Positions 22,701 to 34,686 of a DNA stretch of 64,000 nt are shown here, piece after piece. Both the position numbers and the translations under genes were made by a program. The notes below the pieces were generated by a model, which saw only the letters and a list, made by a program, of their open reading frames with translations, was not told where the DNA came from and did no database searches. This DNA comes from Siphonodentalium dalli (lineage: Eukaryota; Mollusca; Scaphopoda; Gadilida; Siphonodentaliidae), in contig CP136069.1 in the NCBI GenBank assembly GCA_032622095.1, positions 164,976,394-165,040,393 on the forward strand. Reading direction: 5' to 3'. Position 1 is the first letter of the stretch; the number at the start of each line of letters is the position of its first letter.

Positions 22701-23538
22701 CCATGGAATATATTTCATTAATGATTTAATGAATGAAACCGGGAATGGTTTTCTAGATTATTTCTCATTTTGCTCTATGTATGGTATTCAAACCCCATTC
22801 ACTACATACCATGGTCTTTTGAATGCTATACCATCTGAATGGAAAACTATTTTGAGGTCAAATACAAAATTGGACTCTATTAATATGCAACATATTGAGA
22901 CTGTGCAATCTGCAATAAAAGTATGTAAAACATTCTACCCAAAGTTTTTAGAAAATAACGCTATAAAGCCAGAACTGACACAGAAGAAATGGGATGAACG
23001 TCTTAAAAAACATATTAGCAATACAGATTGGGAAATAATTTACTCAAATCCATATCAAATTACAGATGATACTGGTTTACAAACATTTCAATATAAAATT
23101 TCACATGATATCATTTACACAAACTCCAAACTATATAAATGTAACTTATCAGAAACTGAATTGTGTGGCTTCTGTGAAACTGCAAAAGAAACAAATTTAC
23201 ATTTCTTTCTTGAGTGCACAGTCTCAAAGACCTTACTCCTTCAGTTCCAAGACCTCCTGCAAAGTAAATGTAATATCACTTTTGAAATTATTCCTGATTT
23301 CATCATTCTTGGTTTGCGAAATAACACCACTGACTCAAACATTATTGATATATGCATTTTATTATATAAGCGTTATCTATATTATTGCAAATTAAAGGCC
23401 AATGCACCAAGTATCCAAGGGCTTGTCCAATATATAAAATATTACAAAACAATTGAAACTTTCACTCCGCCAAAGTTCAAATCAAAAAAAGAAATTAATT
23501 TTAGAGAAAGATGGGAAGAAGTGAACAGTCTGTTTTAA
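19729..23538 (+). pseudogene. LINE ORF2: AP-endonuclease and reverse transcriptase, two frameshifts
   Basis: About 1,270 codons in three overlapping open segments (19729-21771, 21729-22652, 22594-23538). The first shift lies near 21730, inside RT motif B, and looks like one missing base. The second coincides with a nine-A run at 22594-22602. N-terminal endonuclease: AQNCRGL near residue 7, GDWNV near 139, RLDYFL near 203, SDHSP near 225. The usual Glu of the QETH motif is Asp here (LLVDTHC). Reverse transcriptase: NWRPISLLN, LLDFEKAFDSV near residue 609, QGDPLSPYLF, and the catalytic YADD encoded at 21858-21869. C-terminus: a C-X2-C-X8-H-X4-C zinc-knuckle-like motif at about residue 1145. In the family this enzyme nicks target DNA and performs target-primed reverse transcription. 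Confidence 0.9.
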
Positions 23539-23793
23539 TATTGAAATACTGTAACTATTACTCTCTTTTTACTTACAATGTAGTTCTACACAAAAAAATG
23601 CGGCCTCGGGCCGACCGATTATTTACTATGCTATCTAACATATACTACAGAAGATATACTATATGAATCTAAGGTTATATAACGATTGGAACAATTTGAT
23701 TACATATCATAACTATTGATGTATAATTATGTCTGATTTATGTATACATTTCTGTATAAGTGATTGTTGAAGATGATGATAATTTATGATCCC

Positions 23794-23820
23794 AATAAAA
23801 ATATTAAAAAAAAAAAAAAA
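23794..23820 (+). terminator. LINE polyadenylation signal and poly(A) tail
   Basis: AATAAA at 23794-23799 is followed after a few bases by about 15 consecutive A residues, marking the 3' end of the inserted retrotransposon copy. Confidence 0.8.
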
Positions 23821-24579
23821 CATCCTCTTAAAGAATATACTGTCCATACAAAATGATTAACAAATATAGTCATAAATAAATGAATTATTTTTAGTTATGA
23901 TCAGTTATGATCAACTCACATTGCTTAACAGTTCCTACTTATATAGCATAAAACGTCCTCATAACATGGGGACTCCCATGTAAGATAAGATAAGATAAGT
24001 TTAATTGGCAAAACATCCTTATAAGGAAAGTATGCAAACATAATAACATATAATTGTACATTGTACATTGAACAATATAATAAATGATATTAATATATGG
24101 TAATATATAACCTCAGTGAAGCTGAATGTGCATAGGATCGTCTCGTCTCTATTTATTCATTGATTTATGATACGATGGTCATCGCGTGCGGAAAATAATC
24201 TTCGGATTATATGACAAATTGAAGTGCATGCATTTGAAATATTGTTGGATAGGATTTTGACAAGCTGTTCGTTTTGGGTCATGTTTTCGAAGTGTGGGAA
24301 CTGAGTCTTCATAATATTTATGAGTTCGAGCCGTGGTGTGTATGATATATATAAATAAATAATACATAAATAAATTCATGTAGCCTCTGGTGTTGATATA
24401 TATTACGCCAACAAATAGTTCTTATCAACATTCAAGTTTTATGTCAATTTGCGATATAGTATGAATGACATGTGGCTCAATTTTATCTTTAAATATCCAA
24501 GAAGTCCGTAGTTTGTTTTCCCCTCTCCGTCTATCGTCATTGTATATATCATTGAGAAACACTTCGATATGTTCTTCCG
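23821..24579. other. Non-coding interval
   Basis: AT-rich sequence with a short TAAGA repeat near 23983-24000 and a TGTACATTGTACATTG repeat near 24055. No gene recognised. Confidence 0.4.
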
Positions 24580-24979
24580 TTAACCCTTTACCCAACAAAC
24601 CGGCCAAAACCGGCCAAATAAAGCTTCAACAGCCTCAAATATCTTCGGTCTGTCTCAATAGAACCATACAAATATGGATATCATTGGAACCGGCTCATTG
24701 ACCACATTGTGATAGTTACAGTTATGCCCTGTGCCAATGCATTCTCTTATATATGCGAGTCGACCATAGGTCGCCTCGCATATATAAGAGAATGCATTGG
24801 CCTAAACAAAATCTTTTTTTCACACTTTTTACCATTTTTTCTTACATTCTTTAACAATTTTATAATTTGTAATGTGTTAAGCCAATGCATTCTCTTATAT
24901 ATGCGAGGCGACCTATGGTCGACTCGCATATATAAGAGAATGCATTGGCACAGGGCCGTTCTGTTGGGTAAAGGGTTAA
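24580..24979 (+). mobile_element. TTAA double-hairpin MITE, subfamily A, copy 2
   Basis: Perfect 18-bp ends TTAACCCTTTACCCAACA and TGTTGGGTAAAGGGTTAA, including the TTAA target duplications. Same internal plan as 849-1248: two mutually inverted hairpins with perfect 27-nt arms flanking an AT-rich spacer. Very close in sequence to copies 1 and 3, indicating recent spread. Confidence 0.9.
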
Positions 24980-25027
24980 TAAATATACCAGTAACATATC
25001 GTGAAACTGGCAGAGCTATATATAGTG

Positions 25028-25600
25028 TAGACCAAGTCTTCTCGTTCCAAAACAGCTCGGGGTATCGGTTGGGATTGCGCTGGTTTTGGACCGAGTCCCG
25101 TCCCGTTACTCTTCTATAACAGAGGTTTATTTAAAAGACGTACTACATGTACTTAAGTGAACAGAAAAAAGATGAAGCGATGATACGAGAGTTTAATGTT
25201 TTGTTTACATGCAATTTCTGATAGTGCGACAAATCAAAATTATCTGGAGAGCAAGGCTTTGTTTATTTAAAAATATCGTTGCTTTGATCATATATTTGTA
25301 TTTGAATCTTGTATATCTCATATATCATGATTATTGATTTATTGAGATTAAAGAATTGAAAAAAAAAATTGACTTTCAACGGACCTATGATATACGCATG
25401 TTTGATATCGGCATGCCTGGGAAAGGCTACCCTTTATGTTCATACGCAAAGCTTCCATATGACCGAATCCGAAAACATACCAGCAAGATAACTCCCGCCC
25501 ACTGTCACGTTATAGAAAGGTAACGGTGCAGGACTCGGTCCAAAACAGCATCATCCCAACCGATATCACAAGCTGTTGTGGACCGAGAAGACTTGGTCTA
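25028..25600. mobile_element. Foldback element with about 93-bp inverted ends
   Basis: The left arm 25028-25120 (TAGACCAAGTCTTCTCG..., ATCGGTTGGGAT, TTTTGGACCGAGTCC, TTCTATAAC) is matched in reverse complement by 25509-25600 with about 15 mismatches or small indels. The 390-bp centre is AT-rich and has no open frame of note. Likely a non-autonomous DNA transposon; no clear target duplication. Confidence 0.7.
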
Positions 25601-26505
25601 TAATATAATATCTATAGTGTTGAAACGAACATCTGCCCTAATACCTACTCCGTGCAGTTAAGTTGTATACCTTAAAAATCTGTTGTGTCTTACAGTTTTC
25701 GAAAATTCTATTCGTAACTTTAAGCAGTCTTAAATTCGTTATTCGTTTGGCTTTTCCTTGGTATATACGGGTTGTATTTCCCAACGTTTGCAGTTCGCTC
25801 ATGTCGGTAACCTTCGGCGTCCTTCGATGACCGTGTTTCACTGTGGCGATCAGAATATTGCCACTTTATCGTATCTATATACTAGCTTATATAAAATAAC
25901 ACACATTAGCATGAGTTATCTCCTTCGAGATCCCGGCAATCTTGAATTATCGATTTTGGGAGTAATATGAGGTCATGTTATATCACCCCGATCGTGGGAG
26001 GAATCACACCCATGCATATATAGTTTGTTTTACTCGCCAATCGCTTCGAAAGATCCCATATGCATGCATACATCATAGAATATTCACGTAACATTAATTT
26101 TGTAGGCGCCGCCAGTCTACACCCTGCGAGAATACACTATCAAAATTATTTCTTTTGAAATATCCAGTTTCACAGAAGCCCTTGATATTTTGAAGGCTGA
26201 AATTGTGCTGACATGATCAAATAATTATAGGTCGATAAATACGTTGAGTATTGTTATATTGACTTCATAATGTCATAGAAAGGCTTCGTCAAATCATTGA
26301 ACTAATAAAATTAGTTCAAACTTTTCTTCAGCGACGACATGGTATAAAAATAAAGAGATCTCCATGTTAGTTTATTACTGATATGGCAAATATAGAGAGC
26401 GTTTTTGTAGCTCCGGTGTGAAAATAAATGAAAAAAAGCCCGGAAAATTGATATGACTTGAGCAAGTTTTTCTTCAGACTAGAAGTATATAAAGCCTGTA
26501 TGTTG
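25601..26505. other. Non-coding interval
   Basis: No gene seen. A segment near 26340-26500 shows faint direct similarity to 27410-27575 (TTGATATGG..AAATA.AGAGCG and a TATATAAAGCC-like end), suggesting an old dispersed repeat. Confidence 0.35.
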
Positions 26506-26905
26506 TTAACCCTTTACCCAACAAACCGGCCAAAACCGGCCAAATAAAGATTCAACAGCCTAAAATATCTTCGGTCTGTCTCAATAGAACCATACAAATA
26601 TGGATATCATTGGAACCGGCTCCTTGACCACATTGTGATAGTTACAGTTATGCCCTGTGCCAATGCATTCTCTTATATATGCGAGTCGACCATAGGTCGC
26701 CTCGCATATATAAGAGAATGCATTGGCCTAAAACAAAAACAAATTTAACACTTTTTACCTTTTTTTCTTACATTCTTTAACAATTTTATAATTTTTAATG
26801 TGTTAAGCCAATGCATTCTCTTATATATGCGAGGCGACATATGGTCGACTCGCATATATAAGAGAATGCATTGGCACAGGGCCCTTCTGTTGGGTAAAGG
26901 GTTAA
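26506..26905 (+). mobile_element. TTAA double-hairpin MITE, subfamily A, copy 3
   Basis: Perfect 18-bp terminal inverted repeats with TTAA on both sides, and two inverted hairpins as in copies 1 and 2. One loop position differs (GACATATGGTC), the kind of single substitution expected in a young family. Confidence 0.9.
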
Positions 26906-27584
26906 ACGGACATGGTTCATTCGAACTTCCAAATTATATCTAATCGAGGTATAAGATATGTCGACAAATATACGAAATAGTGACATATACCGGCTTCATA
27001 TGTTCTGAAAAATACTGTCCATGTTCACAGCCATTTCCCAGCCGTTTTCAATTTTCGCACAGAAGTGAAACAAACGCTCTTTATTCTACCATATCAGGAA
27101 TAGACTACACGGAACGCTCATTTCTATTCCATGCAGGGCAAATGGCTGTTTTTTTGTCTGGGACCAAAACATCGTGTTCAAAGTTGTATTTTTATTACTT
27201 CAAAGCGTCTTTCTTGGACATATAATGCTCGTAGAAAGGTAGTTCAAGTATTTATCGACCTATTTCGATACCGGGGGAAATACAAAAGCGAATATTATTA
27301 GATGTATTTAGGGGCGCAGTATAATTAAGTATTTACCTAGATCGCATATCTCTTTCCACATTACGATTAATTGCAGCATTTGTGGTCACAAAGAACAATA
27401 AGGAGCGTTTCTAGTTAGTCTATTCTTGATATGGAATAAATAAAGAGCGAGTGATGTGTCACATCTGTGCGAACATTTAAAACAGATGGAAATTTTGGTT
27501 AGTCTCACTTTGCAGACATGGGGCAGGGGATTAACTGCAATGCATTTGTATAAGTTTTCAGAGTATATATAAGCCGGCTACGTA

Positions 27585-27740
27585 CCTATTCCGAAGACCC
27601 AATACTCCGAAGGTCCAATAGTCCGAAGGTCTAATACTCCGAAGCCCCAACACACCGAATGTCTAATACTCCGACGTTGTTATACTCCGAAGACTGATTA
27701 CTTCGAATGTCCGATAATCCGAAGATCCGATACTCCGAAT
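27585..27740 (+). repeat. CCGAAG array, about ten units of 14-17 bp
   Basis: Imperfect tandem units of the form AATACTCCGAAGGTCC run from about 27585 to 27740. They are followed by TCTGATATAACGACTGGTTT and GACCTTTGATTGACG. The same following sequence accompanies the shorter array at 46775-46870, showing that array and flank moved or duplicated together. Confidence 0.7.
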
Positions 27741-27841
27741 GCGTTCTGATATAACGACTGGTTTCACAACGTGCCGACCTTTGATTGACGTTGGTATTGA
27801 TAGTTCTGGTCAGAATAGGCAGCCAATACGCACACGATTGT

Positions 27842-27908
27842 GTAGCGAAAGATACTTCATCGGGGTTCACGATTGGATAGCGATTGATATTAAATCGCAA
27901 TAACACGT
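27842..27908 (-). repeat. Inverted copy of the GAACCCCGATTAAG dispersed repeat
   Basis: GCGAAAGATACTTCATCGGGG and ATTAAATCGCAATAACACG are the reverse complement of 3988-4060. Only about 65 bp are shared. Confidence 0.55.
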
Positions 27909-28498
27909 GGCACGCGAGGTTAGGACTGAAGCTAGGATTATTGACAAAACAACGGAGTTGTTTGAAGAAGTGCTTTTAAGGAGCGTTTTAAAGAAGTCCT
28001 TAGTCGTCTGATACGTGTTGTGCCCATTATGTAATATGTATCAGAAATATGCCCCGTTTTACCGGAGGAGAGGGCAAATAAGGCATAGCTTAATTTCGCG
28101 AAACTTGACGTATATATAATGAACTTCCGAAAATGATAATTTGGATAGGGAAATTACTCCCATAAGGTTCGGCAGATCAAGGAAAACCATGACGTCAAAA
28201 TGAGATGTTCCTTATAGAAAAGGAAACCACGCACTTGCATAATTATATATAGATGGCCATCATGGCCGCCAGGGATGTGACTAGACCGAATGTTCAACTA
28301 TAGTAGATTTTATTCGCACCACAATTGAGATAGAAATTTCCAAATAGTTGTTCATACACCCGAATGGTTGGATATTTCTAACTAATGTATTATATCAAAA
28401 GAATACCTGAACAGACCAAACATTACAACAATTGATGAACTTCTCAATGTACAAAACCCATGTCAAATACGCGTCTATGCAAAATTATACATACCAGT

Positions 28499-28963
28499 TT
28501 AACCCTTTACCCAACAGAACGGCTCTGTGCCAATGCATTCTCTTATATATGCGAGTCGACCATAGGTCGCCTCGCATATATAAGAGAATGCATTGGCTTA
28601 ACACATATTAAAAATGATAAAATTGTCAAAGAATGTAGAAAAATATTATAAAAATTGTTAAAAAATGTAAGAAAAAATTATAAAATTGTTAAAGAATGTA
28701 AGAAAAAAATGGTAAATGTGTTAAAAAAAAATTTTGTTTAGGCCAATGCATTCTCTTATATATGCGAGGCGACCTATGGTCGACTCGCATATATAAGAGA
28801 ATGCATTGGCACATGACATAACTGTAACCATCACAATGTGGTCGATGAACCGGTTCCAATAATACCCATATTTGTATGGTGTTATTGAGACAGACCAACG
28901 ATATTTTAGGCTGTTGAAGCTTTATTTGGGCGTTTTTGGCCGCTTTGTTGAGTAAAGGGTTAA
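28499..28963 (-). mobile_element. TTAA double-hairpin MITE, subfamily A, copy 4 (inverted)
   Basis: Bounded by TTAACCCTTTACCCAACA and TGAGTAAAGGGTTAA with TTAA duplications. Internal landmarks occur in the opposite order to copies 1-3, so this copy is inserted in reverse. The AT-rich spacer between the two hairpins is longer because a GTTAAAGAATGTAAGAAAAA-type unit is repeated in tandem. Hairpin arms are intact. Confidence 0.85.
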
Positions 28964-29408
28964 GAAGTTTTTCGAAAATCCGCCTGATTGACATATACCG
29001 TCTGATCTGTTTTTGTAGTGATACGCAGATACGTATGAAACATTCATTGCATATAGATTTTGGTGAATCCCTTGCTGAATTATCTTGTACACTAACTAAA
29101 TTGTTGTAATTGTGACATGTCCGGAATGTTTACCACTTATATACTCACAGAAATTGTTTGAAATAAATTTTATTACACCCATCCAGACCAATCAATGCAA
29201 AGTCAGTAAATTTCAGTCATTCACATTGTTGTGGGTGTGTACTTAATAGAGAACCGCACAAGAATGTGAATCAAGTGAACGTTATTGCACACTCATTTGT
29301 CATGCCGTAAGTTACACCTTAGGCACCTTGATGTGCGGTTTTGTAAATATATTCTCATATTGTATACATATGCTATATTAGGGAATACTATAATTCTTTT
29401 CCCCTTTC
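28964..29408. other. Non-coding interval
   Basis: No gene, RNA or repeat family recognised in this AT-rich stretch. Confidence 0.4.
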
Positions 29409-30069
29409 ATTGGCTGCGGACACACGTACCACAGTAGCTATGGCATAGTAGGTGTGACAATTCATTATGGTGGAGTTTGGTGACAATTGGTTGTCATAAT
29501 TAATATGCCATAGCAAGCCATGTCGCCCTCTGAAAATTCGCACAATGAGTCTACCAAGCTCAACCAGCGACGGTCGATCTCTCAAGGGTGTATTTACCTG
29601 AATGTCTTGTCGATGTTGATCTTTACTCAACACGCATGCAGTGTTATATTTTGCATGCTAACACACAAGTCCACTTGATAACTTAATGAATAACCCATCT
29701 CAACAGCCATGATTGTTCTTACTAATGAAATTAATATAAGTAGATAAACATGCATGCATTGAGATCATATAAAAAACGTACCACAATAATGATATATATG
29801 TGAGTCGGTGAGGAATTGCCACCAGGCCACGGTCAAACACAATTCTGGACGATCCATCGTGCAATTATATATATCGTCGTGAATACAATTTAGCAAAACG
29901 TAATGAGTAGAGATCAATCTTGGTGAAAAGCAATGGCTAATTGGTCCAGTCGACTCATTGTGCGGAATATCAGCGGGCGACATGGATAGCTATGGCACCA
30001 AACTCCACCATAATAAATTGTCACACCTACTATGCCATCGCTACTGTGGTACGTGTGTCCGCAGCCAAT
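29409..30069. mobile_element. Foldback element with long inverted arms
   Basis: The outer about 74 bases, starting ATTGGCTGCGGACACACG, are matched in reverse complement at the right end by 30069 downwards with about three differences. Weaker inverted similarity continues inward to about 150 bp (CATGTCGCCC, CGCACAATGAGTC). The centre is non-coding. No target duplication is clear. Confidence 0.75.
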
Positions 30070-30659
30070 TATATTTAGTTGAACTAATCAACTACAACCT
30101 CATGTAACAGCCAGATACATAACTGTTCCTGTCTTCTATTATGGGTTGCATGTGTGATTTGTTTGATAGTGATTGCTTATGCAATTTTTGTCCATGAGTT
30201 CCAAGTGTGAATGGACTTATATATAATGACAGTAATTTACAAGTGAGATACTAAGCACTGACTGTTAGCAAATAAAATGGATGTTAACTAATATTATTCC
30301 TAAGTTTTAAGAGAAAAAAGAGTAAAAAGAAATAGAGGAAAAGAAATTTTGAATTGCGGAAAAAGTTAAATTGCTTTTGGGACCCCTTGACCACCCACCC
30401 CGTAATACGTGCCCGGAAATTTGTTTTGACACCCCCCCCCCCCCGATTGCAGTGGGGAAAACTTTACGACAGCATAATAGGACCGGAGTCGTCGAAATAG
30501 GACCGGGTATACAGGCGGTTAGAATATTCTATAGTTCCAAGGCACGATGCATCACTTATGCTCGGTTTTAAAGTGAAAATGTGATTAAATATTTCTTCTT
30601 CAGCGTACAATATAATCGAATCACCGCAATTAGAGTCTAATTATAGCGGAAAAACATTG
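30070..30659. other. Non-coding interval
   Basis: No gene seen. A C-rich run lies at about 30431-30444. Confidence 0.4.
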
Positions 30660-31172
30660 TTAACCCTTTCAGTGCCAAGTCCGATTTTTTGTATCAACCC
30701 ATATACCCTGTGCCAATGCATTCTCTTATATATGTGAGTCGACCATAGGTCGCCTCGCATATATAAGAGAATGCATTGGCCTAACAATTTTTCATCATTT
30801 GTTATTATTTTGTACAGTTATTTACAATTGTAATAATTTTCTCTTATATTCAACTCTCTTTCAGTGCCAGACTGATTTTGTAGGTTTAGTGCCAGGGAAT
30901 CTTACGTTTTTCATGGGCATCAAAATTATTACTATGAATACTTGGTGATAGTTTTTTGAGTTATAACATGCCCCTAAGGTTTTATCCAGTTTGTTTTTAA
31001 ATTCGCTATAGCATGCTTAAGCATACCCAAAAGAAATTCAACCCAAAAAAAAAAAAAAAAAATTATATTTTTATGTTTTTTTTATTTTTTTAGGGTCGAT
31101 TTTATCGGCCCTGGCACTCTACAGACCGTAAATTAGGGCGATGAGAACGGCCCCTGGCACTGAAAGAGTTAA
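30660..31172 (+). mobile_element. TTAA hairpin MITE, subfamily C
   Basis: Ends TTAACCCTTTCAGTGCCA and TGGCACTGAAAGAGTTAA (one mismatch), with TTAA on both sides. Only one copy of the shared hairpin core is present (about 30712-30780, arms with CTCTTATATATG(T/C)GAG). The rest of the 513-bp element is unlike subfamilies A and B and repeats the phrase GTGCCAG internally. A poly(A) run lies near 31047-31065. This is the third distinct terminal type carrying the same hairpin. Confidence 0.8.
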
Positions 31173-31565
31173 AAACCAACAACAACAAAACGTGTGGTGA
31201 TCGATGCTCTTATATTTCACGCAGTATGCGACGATACATTCATCGGCAACACCTCTGAAGAAACCTGAAGTATATTGAGTGTAAATATAATCACATTTTC
31301 ACTTTACATACATTATTAAAACCCATTGAATCGAGGCCAACATCGAAGATATAACATCGTTCAGATATTAATACCGAACAAAGACACCAAGGTGAAATGC
31401 CCAGTAAGCCATGCACAGGTTGTGTGAGCGATTCTGTAGATCCATTCATTGAACTACGAAAAGAGACGCAGCGTTGTATTGATTGCCTCAGCGTGATTGC
31501 TCATAAAGCCCGCACCTATAATGGTCGCCTTTGTCTGGTACCTTCTTCGGACCGGACGTCTATGG
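31173..31565. other. Non-coding interval
   Basis: A 61-codon frame at 31397-31582 has several cysteines but no recognisable motif or homologue; I do not call it a gene. Confidence 0.35.
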
Positions 31566-33870
31566 GAGCCATCACACTTTGATGCCATTATTGCCTAGGT
31601 CCGCGACTCTACTGCGGTTGGTTTTATTCTCTGACAAAAGATCACAGTTTGGCTTATATCAGAATGTATAATGGAGGCATTGACTCATGCTGTGTGACTG
31701 TACATTGCTTCAATGTGCGTCAACAACTTCTCATTTCTTATCGAAATGGCCATGTATCGATCAGAATGGCACATTGAGATGTGCCCTCAACAAAACATGA
31801 AAATCTCTCCAGATGTTCTACCATGTCTGCTTTCGAACACTTGCCCGCTTAGCCCATTGTCTGGCGAGTACGTCATCTAAGACGTCATTATTCAAATTAT
31901 TTGCAAATAAACTGACTAATATTGTAACAATCGCCTATATAATAAATAAATCATACAAACCAAATTGTTCATAAACCGCTAACTGAAGTCGACACTTCAC
32001 AAACAGTTATGAATCATCAGGCGTGAAATTTCAAACTGTTAAAAAAGTACAGATCATTTCACCCCGATACGATGTCTTTGTTTTGGAATCGTATTTGAGC
32101 GAAGTTACTTCTTCAAAGTGGAACGGATCTCCGCACGTACGTACTCAGTCGGTAAGGTGTATTGTGCATATACACTGAATTATCGCACGCTCCGGTTCTA
32201 TATATAATACAACAATACTGTTCCGGTTGGAATGTCAATTTCCCACACCAGTTTGTGATATTTTATGTGTATTGCAACACGTAGGCATATATACGGGTAA
32301 TGCGTTGCATGTGAGTCAAGGACATTCGGAGGTGACAAAGACTGTGATCTTTTGTGAGAGAACAAAACCCACAGCATGGAGTCGCGGACCAAGGAAATAA
32401 TGCCACCAAAGAGTGATATATAAGGATTAACTGTCATGTGGACTGTTTTTATGGAGATGTAACGGTGAGGTAAGTGGACATAACTTGTGTAAAACCCGAA
32501 GGGTTTTACATACAAGTTATGTCCACTTACCTCACCGTTACATCTCCATAAAAATAGTCCACATGACAGTTAATCCTTATATTTATATACATTTAGCGAA
32601 AAAGCCACTTTTGTAAATATATTTAAATCGAAAAGTGTATCGTGACAAGATCAGCCCAAAATACCCAATAGCACCCTTGGCAAAAGTTAATAGGAACAAT
32701 TTCTCTTCATGTTGAAACCCGATGATGTATTAAGTCAATCCTGCGCGAGTCAAAATGCGCCCAAAGCATTACGCGTTCGTCTTTCCAAACCTAATGACGT
32801 ATCGATGGTGTTATTAGCTTGGTGTTATGAGGCGTTGCGCATTCACCGAGAAATAACTGCAACTAGCCACGTGGGCGCCGACCAATCAGAATGCTGGATT
32901 TAGTGATGACAACACTTAGTGTGTAAATATATATATATATATCGCCCATGCATAGACAACCGGTCCGGAGAAGGTAGATCTATCAGACATGAAAAGGCGA
33001 CAATTATTTATGGCAATAGAAAATCTATAACATATATATATATATATATATAGATTGTGATCTTACGGTATATTTCACCATCATGTCTGTGTTTTGGGAT
33101 CAGATTTGAGCATAAATTCTTCGAAGTTAAACTAAGCCACGTTAAACTGCACTATCATACGCTCTGGTTCTAAAATACATCAATTCCGGTCCTTTTGGAA
33201 TGTCAATTGTCCCAACATTTTGTGATATTATTTATGTGTATTTCCACACACAGGTCCGTGTGTAATGTTATATTGTGTCTTGTTAAATGAGCTTGGACAA
33301 CTCGGATATCCGGGTTCCCCGACCTCCTGTGCTTTATCCTAAAAAGATGGTGTTCTGTTCTGTGGCCTGCCGAGATGAAAACATGGACGGTAACACGATT
33401 CGTTGACTTGACATGACGCACGTCAGCCAATAGAATGTTAGCGTCATGTGATGGACGTTTCTTAGTGACCGCTCACGTGATTTGCGACATTAGTGCACAC
33501 TTAAGTCGTGACGCAGTGATTGACATATATTTTTGTGCATGTCAATTAAGAAATGACTTCCGGATCCATTTGAGTCATTGGATTTTGAGGAGCCCAATCG
33601 ATCTGCAAGTCATTCGTATAACCATATACAAGTACATTTTAATAGAACATTAATAATTTGAACAACTATTCAAAGCTACCAAAACAAATGTAAGTAATAT
33701 TGCTCAAATTCCAACACAGTCTCCCAATGACAACATGCACGCTCAAATACGATTCCAAAACAAAGACATCGTATCGGGGTGAAATGATCTGTACTTTTTT
33801 AACAGTTTGAAATATCACGCCTGATGATTCATAACTGTTTCTGAATTGTCGACTTCAGTTATAGTGGTTT
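31566..33870. repeat. Mosaic of inverted and direct duplications
   Basis: Segment 31566-31650 (TAGGTCCGCGACTC, ACAAAAGATCACAG) is inverted at about 32320-32400. Segment 31967-32105 (GTCGACTTC/GAAGTCGAC phrase, ATCATCAGGCGTGA, ACGATGTCTTTGTTTTGGAA) is inverted at 33749-33870. Segment 32050-32290 is repeated directly at 33065-33260 (TTTTGGAATGTCAATT, TTGTGATATT..ATGTGTATT). Short AT microsatellites lie at about 32927-32942 and 33031-33052. No protein-coding gene is evident. Confidence 0.65.
32418..32582. repeat. Near-perfect 165-bp palindrome
   Basis: The left arm, starting ATATAAGGATTAACTGTC, and the right arm, ending GACAGTTAATCCTTATAT, pair over about 80 bp with a single mismatch and one 2-nt bulge. 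The centre is around AACCCGAAGGGTT. The lack of decay implies recent origin or ongoing homogenisation. Confidence 0.9.
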
Positions 33871-34117
33871 ATGTACATCGGAAACGTTCATATGAAACCA
33901 TATGACGATTTGTACTGATTCCATGCAATGGGCGCAAATTGTGTGAAGTCAATGTAGAGGACGTGTGATTATACCTAGTTGTACACGCCTGGTGAAAAAT
34001 TTACACCACATATAGGTTGAAATTGTTTTTTGTGTTTTAATAATTTGTATTAGGATAGAAAATGGATATATTTGGATGCAAGTTATTACAATAATTATAA
34101 TATAACAATACTAGCTG

Positions 34118-34270
34118 AAACAGGCTCCCTTCAGGTCGGAGGGGCATGTGGCTCCTGCACAAAGGTTGGTTATTTGGTCGGTTTGATATTAAGCCGATAT
34201 CAGACCGAGGTAACCAAGGTTACCGAGGGCTTATATCAGGCTTATATTATAATATCAAACAAACCAAGCT
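34118..34270. repeat. Palindromic repeat with a dispersed left flank
   Basis: GGTCGGTTTGATATTAAGCC and ATATCAGACCGAGGTAACC face GGTTACCGAGGGCTTATATC and ATATCAAACAAACC with a few mismatches, forming an imperfect hairpin at 34168-34265. The flanking ACAGGCTCC...CGGAGGGGCATG phrase at 34119-34149 recurs inverted at about 54411-54447. Confidence 0.5.
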
Positions 34271-34686
34271 TACTAGTAATGTCCTGTTTATTAATTAGAT
34301 CGCTTCTTATTTACTGAAAACTCTTTCATATGAGTGACGTCATAAACATCGATATCTACACGTTATTTAGCAGCGAAGTAGATTTACAGAATGTCGAAAA
34401 ACCATATTACTCAGATTTGTGATTTCGTAAAATAATATTACTCCGATTGGTGATGTCGTAAACTGATATTACTGAATTGAAGGGCAAATTGAAGCGATAT
34501 TCACATAGTTCGATAACATGCAGTCCGTTCTTGACAAAACTGTCATGTGGAATTAATAAAGGTCGATAAATACACAAAATACTCACATATATACGGAAGA
34601 TTAAAAGATTATAAATACTGCATACAGAATTATTGATACCATAGACACTATCGTCGCAGATAAAAATAAGTTCCCCTTCTCTATAG

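Larger units (their letters stand above)
18323..23820 (+). mobile_element. Nearly full-length L1/Tx1-type LINE
   Basis: A two-ORF non-LTR retrotransposon: a short 5' leader, ORF1 (18423-19277), a 451-bp AT-rich spacer with no gene, ORF2 (19729-23538, two frameshifts), a 3' UTR, AATAAA at 23794-23799 and a poly(A) tail of about 15 at 23806-23820. The 3' end and both ORFs are clear. The 5' end is inferred: CATCCTTAA at about 18314-18322 resembles CATCCTCTTAA just after the tail, which would be an imperfect target duplication. An L1-type ORF1 plus APE-RT ORF2 with a C-terminal CCHC places it in the L1/Tx1 group. The few lesions suggest recent activity. Confidence 0.85.
26906..28498. other. Non-coding interval with repeat fragments
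   Basis: Contains the CCGAAG array (27585-27740) and the inverted GAACCCCGAT repeat (27842-27908), annotated separately. Nothing else here supports a gene; the longest open frames overlap those repeats. Confidence 0.4.
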
